This document shows positions 57,722 to 64,000 of a DNA stretch of 64,000 nt, one piece after another. A program made the position numbers and the translations under genes. Source of the stretch: JAJRXR01 sp041987545. GTDB lineage: Bacteria; Planctomycetota; Phycisphaerae; Phycisphaerales; UBA1924. The number at the start of each line of letters is the position of its first letter. Position 1 is the first letter of the stretch. The stretch covers positions 372,001 through 436,000 of the forward strand of contig JBHIWH010000003.1 of NCBI GenBank assembly GCA_041987545.1, given 5' to 3'. The notes below the pieces were generated by a model that did no database searches, was not told the DNA's origin, and was given only the letters and a program-made list of their open reading frames with translations.

Positions 57722-58927
57722 GTGAAGAAGCTGCTTCGGTGGGCGGTCCTCGTCATTGTCGTTGGTGTGATCGCCGGCGGTCTGGTCTACGCGTCGATCC
57801 CCGCGCCCGTCGGTGTCGAGGTCGCCCAAGTCCGCGTCGCGCCGATGCGGCTGACGGTCGACGAGGAGGGGCAGACACGGATCCGGGAGCGGTACGTCGT
57901 GTCCAGCCCCCTGTCCGGTCGTCTGGGCCGCATCACGCTCGACCCGGGCGATCAGGTGCTCGCCGAGGAGACGGTGCTGGCGGTGATCGAGCCCGCCGAC
58001 CCCGAGCTGCTCGACGCGCGAGCGCTCGCCGAGGCCGAGGCCCGCGTGCGGGCGGCGGAGGCGACCGTGGCCCGAGCGACGGCCGACGCCGTGGGCGCGC
58101 AGACGACGGCGGGGCTCGCCGAGACCAACCTCACCCGTGTCGAGCAGATGTTCGACCAGGGGGCCGCGACGGACTTCGAGCTGGTGGAGGCCCGGGCGGA
58201 GGAGCGCCTGGCGATCGAGGCGGCGCGGGCGGCCGAGCACGCCGAGCAGATCGCCCGGTACGAGCTGGAGCTCGCCAGGAGCGCCCTGCTCTACGCGACC
58301 GGGGAGGAGGACAGCGAGGCGCCCGGGAGCCTGCGGATCCGGTCGCCCATCACCGGCGCGGTCCTGAGGGTCTTCCAGGAGAGCGTGGCCGTGGTCTCTC
58401 CGGGCACGCCGCTGCTCGAGCTGGGCGATCCCCGGGATCTCGAGGTCGTCGTCGATGTCCTCTCGACGGATGGAGTCCGGATCACCCCCGGTGACCAGGT
58501 CGTCATCGAGCATTGGGGCGGCGACCAGCCGCTCGCGGGTGTCGTCAGGCTCGTCGAGCCCTCCGCGTTCACGAAAGTCTCGGCGCTGGGGATCGAGGAG
58601 CAGCGCGTGAATGTGATCGTCGACTTCCTGACTCCCGCCAGCGAGCGTCGAGCCCTCGGCGACGCGTTCCGCGTGGAGGCGAGGATCGTGACCTGGGAGT
58701 CAGAGGCAGTCGTGCAGGCCCCGGCCAGCGCGGTCTTCCGGCGCGACGACGGGTGGTCTGTCTTCGCGGTCGAGGACGCACGGGCGGTGGAGAAGCCCGT
58801 GGAGATCGGTCGGCGGAGTGACCTTGTGGTCGAGATCCTCGGCGGGATCGACGAGGGCGCCGAGGTGGTCCTTCATCCGAGCGATCGCGTGCGAGATGGG
58901 ACGCGGGTCGAGCCGCGTCGCGACTGA
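57722..58927 (+). CDS. HlyD-family membrane fusion protein
   Basis: 401 aa with a GTG start 6 bases after the permease stop. The N-terminal helix (AVLVIVVGVIAGGLVYASI) anchors it in the inner membrane. RERYVVSSPLSGRLGRITLDPGDQVLAEETVLAVI is the first half of the biotinyl-lipoyl-like domain, and a helical hairpin covers about 85-200. LRIRSPITGAVLRVFQESVAVVSPGTPLLELGD closes the lipoyl domain, followed by beta-barrel and membrane-proximal domains. It completes a three-gene exporter of the DevBCA/MacAB type. No outer-membrane TolC is in the window. Confidence 0.9.
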   Translation: MKKLLRWAVLVIVVGVIAGGLVYASIPAPVGVEVAQVRVAPMRLTVDEEGQTRIRERYVVSSPLSGRLGRITLDPGDQVLAEETVLAVIEPADPELLDARALAEAEARVRAAEATVARATADAVGAQTTAGLAETNLTRVEQMFDQGAATDFELVEARAEERLAIEAARAAEHAEQIARYELELARSALLYATGEEDSEAPGSLRIRSPITGAVLRVFQESVAVVSPGTPLLELGDPRDLEVVVDVLSTDGVRITPGDQVVIEHWGGDQPLAGVVRLVEPSAFTKVSALGIEEQRVNVIVDFLTPASERRALGDAFRVEARIVTWESEAVVQAPASAVFRRDDGWSVFAVEDARAVEKPVEIGRRSDLVVEILGGIDEGAEVVLHPSDRVRDGTRVEPRRD

Positions 58928-59047
58928 GGCGGGCGCGCATCCCCGATCGGAGCCCGTCGCCCGAGGGCCGCGTGGCTATCCGCGGGTCATGCACAGTTGA
59001 TGGGCCGGAAAACCCGAACCTGCAAGGGTTCGAGTCCACCCGCTCCA

Positions 59048-60277
59048 TCACGCCCCGCCGCGCTCCGGCAGTTCGAACCGCATCACCACGTGCGAGCCCA
59101 GCGGCGGGTACTTCATCTCCAGCCGCACCGCCCGCAGGGCGGCCGGGTCGCACCCCATCCGCTCGCAGACCTGCGCCATCAGCCGTGGGTAGTTCGGGAT
59201 CCGCGGCGTCGCCATCGCCGGCGGGCGCCCGGACAGCTCGCGCACCTCGTCCACGATCGGCAGGGCCGACATGTCCTCCTCGCCCGGGCTGTGCTGGCCG
59301 CTGGGTGTGATCCGGCCGAACACCAGGGCCCGCGCGTCGAGCGCGAAGGCCAGGTCCTCGTGAACCACCAGATCCATGATCAGCGTCTCGACCGGGACCG
59401 AGATCGCCGCCCCGAACTCGCCGACGTCGTCAACGTCGTCCCGGTACCGGCTGACCGCGCCCCGCATCATCTCGCCCTGGAAGCAGTCGATCGCGCCGAA
59501 GTTCCCGACCGCGCCGGGCATGAGGACGAAGTCCGTGCCGTGGGGCGTCTGCTCGGGGCGGATGTCCGGGAGCGTCTCGGAACTGAACGAGGCCATCAGG
59601 TTCGCGCCGGGTGGCCCCGCGCCCTCCTCCTCGATGGGCGACCACCGCGGGCTGGTCAACATCGCGTCGTCACCCGTGCTCCACTCGCGGACCTGGAACA
59701 AGGGCCACCGGACGGCGGGGCGCAGCCGTCGGAACCCGACGTACCCGCGCACGGTCGCGATGTCGAGCTTGTCCGGCTCGTCGGCGTTGGGCAGCAGGAC
59801 GTTGAGCATCAGGCGCGAGCGGGCCTGCACGCCCCACACGCCGCTGTTGCCCCGGTACGCCAGCTTGCGGCTGACCTCGAGGCGGTCGGTCGAGCCCGGC
59901 GCCATCCCGTCGAGCACCAGCTCGAGCGTCGTGCGGTCGCCCACGTGCAGCTCGATGACCTCCTCGAACCGCTCGGCGGATCGGCGGACGCCCTCGACGG
60001 CCTCGGGCGACCCGCCCGCCTGACGCATCTTGTTCAGGAAGATCTGGATCGCGCCCGAGCCGGGCACGTGCGCGACCGCCGCCAGGTCGTTGGGCGAGCC
60101 GATGACCTTCGAGAGCTTCCAGGTCAGGGTCTTGTTCAGTTTGAATCGGCGGGAGACCTCCTGGGGGCTGGACGGGTCCAGCCCGAGGTCGGCGTACAGG
60201 CGGATGAGCGAGGCCTTGAGGTCGTCGAGGCACTCGCGGCAGTCGGCCTCGAAGGTGCTAATGGTGGCGGAATCCAT
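59048..60277 (-). CDS. Conserved-type hypothetical protein with N-terminal helix-turn-helix
   Basis: 409 aa from the ATG at 60277; the frame is open to 60328 but starts in Pro/Gly noise. Residues 8-60 include ECLDDLKASLIRLYADLGLDPSSPQEVSRRFKLNKTLTWKLSKVIG, a helix-turn-helix-like segment. The rest is an alpha/beta domain with no metal or nucleotide motif I can name (VGDRTTLELVLDGM, RLMLNVLLPNADEP). The downstream end overlaps a tRNA-like 3' end. Possibly a transcription regulator with a ligand domain. Unlike its neighbours, it is not secreted. Confidence 0.7.
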   Translation of the reverse strand: MDSATISTFEADCRECLDDLKASLIRLYADLGLDPSSPQEVSRRFKLNKTLTWKLSKVIGSPNDLAAVAHVPGSGAIQIFLNKMRQAGGSPEAVEGVRRSAERFEEVIELHVGDRTTLELVLDGMAPGSTDRLEVSRKLAYRGNSGVWGVQARSRLMLNVLLPNADEPDKLDIATVRGYVGFRRLRPAVRWPLFQVREWSTGDDAMLTSPRWSPIEEEGAGPPGANLMASFSSETLPDIRPEQTPHGTDFVLMPGAVGNFGAIDCFQGEMMRGAVSRYRDDVDDVGEFGAAISVPVETLIMDLVVHEDLAFALDARALVFGRITPSGQHSPGEEDMSALPIVDEVRELSGRPPAMATPRIPNYPRLMAQVCERMGCDPAALRAVRLEMKYPPLGSHVVMRFELPERGGA

Positions 60278-60483
60278 GCCGAGAGGCCCTTTCCGGGGCG
60301 AACAGCCCCCAGCCGACGGGGCAAGCATAGCGGCTGTGGAGGGCGATGGAAGCCCCGAGCAAAAAGTTCAATGATTTTCCATATGGAAACTTGTATGGAG
60401 TTCTCGGGCGGGATACCGTCGCCACCTGACCACGACCGCGGGGCCGTTCCGCGGCCCCCGAATCCCGAGAAGGAGAGCCAGAC

Positions 60484-61116
60484 ATGGACTCACGCATCTG
60501 CACGATCGGCGCCCTGGCGACCGCCGCGACCGTCGCCTCGCCCGCCCTGGCGGACATCACCATCACCCAGGGCACGAGCGCCGGCGCCTACGCCACGACC
60601 CTGAACTTCGACGAGGTCGGCGGACCCACCGGCGCGGTCTCCACCGACGCCTGGGCCTCGATCGGCATCAGCGACATGCAGGCGGGCGACGGCGCGCCGT
60701 TCGTCGGCGACCTCGACACGCCCAACGGCGGCTGGGGCCTGGGCGACGGGAACGCCTTCTTCGGGAACTTCGGCGTCTTCATCTCCTGGGACACCGACCT
60801 CACCGAGTTCTCCACCCAGGTCTGGGACCCCTCCGGCCCGCCCGACTTCTTCGGCGGCGGGCTGAACTTCATCGTCTTCAACGACGGCGTCGAGGTGGCC
60901 AACCTCTTCACCACCCCCGCCTGGGGCGGCCTCGGCGACGAGTGGTTCGACGTCACCACGACCGGCGGCATGGTCTTCGACGAGGTCCGGATCCTCGGCT
61001 TCGGATTCCTCCCGCAGACGCACGTGGACAACCTCTCCTGGAACGCGGTGCCGGCCCCCGGCGCCGCGGCCCTGCTCGGCCTGGGCGCGATGACACTCCC
61101 GCGCCGCAGGCGCTGA
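60484..61116 (+). CDS. PEP-CTERM-anchored secreted protein
   Basis: 210 aa with AAGGAG at 60470-60475. A signal peptide ends near SPALA. The body is Gly/Asp/Phe-rich beta (LNFDEVGGPTGAVSTDAWASIGISDM, GMVFDEVRILGFGFLPQTHVDNLSW), like exported planctomycete PEP-CTERM proteins. The C-terminus VPAPGAAALLGLGAMTLPRRRR is the sorting signal: VPxPGAAALL, a hydrophobic stretch and a basic end, recognised by exosortase. Function unknown; probably surface or exopolymer-associated. Confidence 0.85.
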   Translation: MDSRICTIGALATAATVASPALADITITQGTSAGAYATTLNFDEVGGPTGAVSTDAWASIGISDMQAGDGAPFVGDLDTPNGGWGLGDGNAFFGNFGVFISWDTDLTEFSTQVWDPSGPPDFFGGGLNFIVFNDGVEVANLFTTPAWGGLGDEWFDVTTTGGMVFDEVRILGFGFLPQTHVDNLSWNAVPAPGAAALLGLGAMTLPRRRR

Positions 61117-61248
61117 GCCCTCGACTCCCCTCCGGCGTGCGCCGCCCAACCGCGGCGCCCGCCGTTTCGATCGCCCGAGAAGCGCCCGCGCCCGCGCCGG
61201 GCGGGGCACGCACCGCACACCACACACGATGAACGAAGGAAGAACCCG

Positions 61249-62499
61249 ATGAACCACACCCCGACCCGGTCGGCCGCCGTCCTCGCGATGCTCGCCGGCG
61301 CCCCGGCGCTCGCGCAGGTCTCCGCGACCTTCGAGCAGATCCCCAACGTCGCCTCCGCCAACGACATCACCCCCGACGGGCGCTTTGTCGTGGGCAGCTA
61401 CGACACCAACGGCGATTTCTTCCCCGACGACGGGTACCGCTGGGACCGAATGACCGACACCTTCACCATCATCCCGAGCGTGGGGACCGCGACGGGCGTG
61501 GACACCATCCTCGCCGTCTCCGACGACGGGTCCGTGCTCGTGGGCAATATCCCCGAGTTGTCGGTGGAGGATTTCTCGCACCAGGCCGCGATCTGGACCG
61601 ACGCGGGCGGGTGGCAGGGCCTGGGCTGGCTGCCCAACGCGGGCGTCTGCCCGAGCCGTTCGAGCGGGTACGAGATCTCGGGCGACGGCACGGTCGTCGT
61701 CGGGCTCTCGTGGGACGGGTGCTCGGGGCGGGGCTTCCGCTGGACCGCCGCCACCGGGATGCAGGAGCTCGAGAACCTAGCCAACGGGAGCAACCGCGCG
61801 TCGGTGCTCTCGGGCGACGGGACGGTCATCGCTGGATTCGCCCAGGGCACGTTTAACCGGACCCCCGCGATGTGGGACGGCGACACGCTCGATGGCACGC
61901 TCTTCGACCCGCCCAACGGCGACCTCGAGGGCGAGTTCACGGGCATCAGCGACGACGGCTCGATCATCCTCGGCGAGTGGAACATGGGCGAGCTGGCCTA
62001 CGAGGCCGGGATGATCGTCGGCGGCGTCCCCCAGAAGATCGGCGAGGGCTCGCTCATCCCGGGCTGGGCGGGCGTGCCGATGGACGTGGCCGACAACGGC
62101 GTCATCGTCGGCTTCGACATCCTCATCGGCAGCAGGCGCGCCTGGATCGTGCCCGAGGGCGAGACCCAGATGGTCGAGCTGCGCGCCTACATCGAGTCCC
62201 TGGGCGCCGTCATCCCCGAGGGGATCAGCCTCGAGGTCTGCCAGGCGATCTCCGCCGACGGGACGGTCATCATCGGGCACTCCGCCGGCACGGGCGCCTG
62301 GATCGTCACGCTCGACTACGCGTGCAACGGGGCGGACCTGGCCGAGCCCTACGGCACGCTCGACTTCTCCGACGTCGTCGCGTTCCTGACCGCGTTCGGC
62401 GCGATGGACGACGCGGCGGACCTGGCCGAGCCGTTCGGCGCGTGGGACTTCTCCGACGTCGTCGCATTCCTGACCGCCTTCGGCGCCGGCTGCCCGTAG
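61249..62499 (+). CDS. Secreted HAF-repeat protein with GC-type dockerin
   Basis: 416 aa with GAAGGAAGAACCCG before the ATG. A signal peptide ends near APALAQ. The body has repeats of the extracellular HAF type ('DITPDGRFVVGSYD...RWD', 'VSDDGSVLVGNIP...AAIWT', 'ISGDGTVVVGLSWDG...GFRWTAATGMQEL'), which predict a beta-propeller-like fold. The last 60 residues are two dockerin-like motifs (LAEPYGTLDFSDVVAFLTAFG, LAEPFGAWDFSDVVAFLTAFG) ending GCP. It probably sits on the surface. It is unrelated in sequence to the FG-GAP protein except for the dockerin. Confidence 0.85.
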   Translation: MNHTPTRSAAVLAMLAGAPALAQVSATFEQIPNVASANDITPDGRFVVGSYDTNGDFFPDDGYRWDRMTDTFTIIPSVGTATGVDTILAVSDDGSVLVGNIPELSVEDFSHQAAIWTDAGGWQGLGWLPNAGVCPSRSSGYEISGDGTVVVGLSWDGCSGRGFRWTAATGMQELENLANGSNRASVLSGDGTVIAGFAQGTFNRTPAMWDGDTLDGTLFDPPNGDLEGEFTGISDDGSIILGEWNMGELAYEAGMIVGGVPQKIGEGSLIPGWAGVPMDVADNGVIVGFDILIGSRRAWIVPEGETQMVELRAYIESLGAVIPEGISLEVCQAISADGTVIIGHSAGTGAWIVTLDYACNGADLAEPYGTLDFSDVVAFLTAFGAMDDAADLAEPFGAWDFSDVVAFLTAFGAGCP

Positions 62500-62621
62500 G
62501 GCCCGGGGCGGGGATCGATCGAGCGCCCCGCGAAGCGGCGGCCACGGACGGCAAAACGAAAGCGGCCCGCGCCGGGAGGCGCGGGCCGCGTTTGCGTTTC
62601 AGGATGGCTCGGGCGGTCGGC

Positions 62622-64000
62622 TTACGGGCAGCCGGCGCCGAAGGACGTCAGGAAGTTGAGCACGTCGGAGAAGTCGAGCGTGCGGTAGGGGGTCGCCGTG
62701 TCGATCAGCAGGTCACCCTGCTGGAACGCGGTGAGGTAGCCGAGCACGTCGGTGAAGTCGAGGATGCGGTTGCCGTCGAAGTCGGCGGGGCAGGAGACCT
62801 GCCCGTTGAAGATGCGGCGGCCGTGGGCCATCGCGTCCGGGGCGATGATCTTGCCGATCTGGCGGCCCGGCAGGTCGTCGGCGGGCGGGTGGATGCCGCC
62901 GTAGATCCGCGACAGAGACGTCTCGTCCGACGCGTCGCGGTACGAGGCCCACTGGAGCTCGACGGTGACGCTCGGGCCCTCCTCGAAGACGAGGAACTCG
63001 TTCTGCGGGGCGACGAACGTGCCCATGCCGTTCGGGAAGTACGGCGAGCCGGTGAGCAGCGTGAGCAGCTCGGAGGCCGCCCGCGAGTACGTCGAGTGGC
63101 CCGAGTAGAAGCCCGGGAACGGGGGCGAGACGAAGGTGGGCCGCTGGTAGGGCCACCACTCCTTGGCGAGGATCCAGCCCACGCCCGCGACGTCGGTGTC
63201 GGGGTCGCTGATGAACTCGGGCCCGCGCCACGCCTTGATCGCGATCTCGTTGACGGCCGAGGCGCCCAGATGCTCGTGGCGCTCGCCGGGCATGATCGTC
63301 TGGGCGGTGACCAGTTCGATGTGCCCCGGGATGAGGTTCATGCCGAAGGGGTTGAAGCTCGGGAGCTGCGGGTCGGTGCACTGGCCGCGGTCGGCCATCC
63401 AGCGGATCGCGGAGACCGGGCGGGCGTAGTCGTACCAGCCCTTGGCGCCCCAGCAGGAGATCGCCACGTCGTGCATGGTGCCGGCCAGCAGCAGATAGGA
63501 CTTGACGTCCCACTCGAGCTGGGGCAGCTCGTCGCCCTCGCCCAGGAACCGTCGCTCGAAGCCGGGGGCGTCGAACACGTAGTTCATGATGGTGAACCAG
63601 TGCCCGGGGGGCGTCTCGGAGTCGGGGCCGTCGGCCCAGAACTCGGCGAGGATGCGGGCGTAGTCGCCGCGCGGCACGATCTGCGGGGTGTAGGGCAGGC
63701 CCGTGACCGGGTTGACGGCGTACCCGTTGTACGTGCCGCCGCCCTCGAGGCGGTCGTAGTAGTTGGCCCAGTCATCGACGGGCGGGGGGTTCGCGCCGTA
63801 GTTGCCGAAGGACGCGGGGGAGATATCCCACATCACGCCGTCCGCGGGGTCGAGCAGGCCCGACCAGGTCACGACACACTCGTGTCCCCACTTGTAGTAG
63901 GTCTGCGACTCGAAGTCGCCCATGCGGGGCGGCGTCCCGGGATCGTGGAAGACCCACCAGTCGAAGCCATCCCGCTGGTAGACGTTCGCGTCCTCGGGGC
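62622..64000 (-). CDS. Vanadium-dependent haloperoxidase/PAP2-like protein with dockerin (5' partial)
   Basis: At least 458 codons; an ATG lies at 63923 but the frame stays open and protein-like (NVYQRDGFDWWVFHDPGTPPR) to the window end, so the true start is outside. All three active-site motifs are present: K-x6-RP in KEWWPYQRP, SGH in FYSGHSTYSRA and SR-x5-H-x3-D in SRIYGGIHPPAD. These bind vanadate or phosphate. The C-terminus is a GC-type dockerin (FDGNRILDFTDVLGYLTAF, LDFSDVLNFLTSFGAGCP). It is a secreted haloperoxidase or phosphatase; which one is not decidable from sequence. Confidence 0.9.
   Translation of the reverse strand, partial: PEDANVYQRDGFDWWVFHDPGTPPRMGDFESQTYYKWGHECVVTWSGLLDPADGVMWDISPASFGNYGANPPPVDDWANYYDRLEGGGTYNGYAVNPVTGLPYTPQIVPRGDYARILAEFWADGPDSETPPGHWFTIMNYVFDAPGFERRFLGEGDELPQLEWDVKSYLLLAGTMHDVAISCWGAKGWYDYARPVSAIRWMADRGQCTDPQLPSFNPFGMNLIPGHIELVTAQTIMPGERHEHLGASAVNEIAIKAWRGPEFISDPDTDVAGVGWILAKEWWPYQRPTFVSPPFPGFYSGHSTYSRAASELLTLLTGSPYFPNGMGTFVAPQNEFLVFEEGPSVTVELQWASYRDASDETSLSRIYGGIHPPADDLPGRQIGKIIAPDAMAHGRRIFNGQVSCPADFDGNRILDFTDVLGYLTAFQQGDLLIDTATPYRTLDFSDVLNFLTSFGAGCP

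Noticed and set aside
58949..59047. Intact tRNA-Sec or tRNA-Ser gene
   Set aside because: Acceptor pairs only partly and the T-stem has three mismatches; reported only as a remnant.

Overview
The window looks like chromosome of a high-GC planctomycete, most likely Phycisphaerae/Phycisphaerales. Four secreted proteins end in the 'GC-type dockerin' tail typical of that group (paired DFSDVxxFLxxFG motifs ending in GCP), one carries a PEP-CTERM anchor, and one is a prepilin-like protein. This assignment rests on protein style, not on a marker gene.

Left chromosomal flank (1-10037): a two-helix membrane protein, a small ORF, a type II NADH dehydrogenase-like flavoprotein, a prepilin-like protein, glycine C-acetyltransferase (kbl), a small membrane protein, a DUF559 nuclease bracketed by copies of a GC-rich palindrome, ispD, an FG-GAP/dockerin secreted protein, and a complete tmRNA gene (ssrA, tag ANTQFALAA).

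Genomic island (about 10038-54490, 44.5 kb): an integrative, probably mobilizable element inserted in the 3' end of ssrA. A 25-bp direct repeat marks both ends (10013-10037 and 54466-54490). Next to attL are an integrase and an excisionase-like gene. The plasmid-like backbone is ParA with a small partner and a GGACC-rich putative centromere, a winged-helix Rep-like protein, MobC, a relaxase and a VirD4-type coupling protein. No mating-pore genes are seen, so transfer would need a helper. The cargo is mostly defence or conflict related: a 1,696-aa nuclease-STAND ATPase (Avs-like), a 2.5-kaa RHS protein with a candidate immunity gene, a PIN toxin-antitoxin pair coupled to a second tyrosine recombinase and a Zn-ribbon/HEPN-like protein, a two-gene CBASS (CD-NTase plus Cap15-like effector), and a MotA-like/VWA stator operon divergent from a degenerate GlpX-like protein. 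Several cargo genes have visibly lower GC than the flanks. The last 2.5 kb before attR is nearly gene-free and holds two copies of a hairpin repeat.

Right chromosomal flank (54491-64000): a three-gene ABC export operon (ATPase, FtsX-like permease, HlyD-like adaptor), a conserved hypothetical, a PEP-CTERM protein, a HAF-repeat/dockerin protein, and a vanadium haloperoxidase/PAP2-like dockerin protein whose 5' end lies beyond the window.

The most novel-looking unit is 47596-51820. A proton-channel stator pair resembling ZorA/ZorB, but with a von Willebrand A domain in place of OmpA, sits beside a GlpX-fold protein that appears to have lost its active site.
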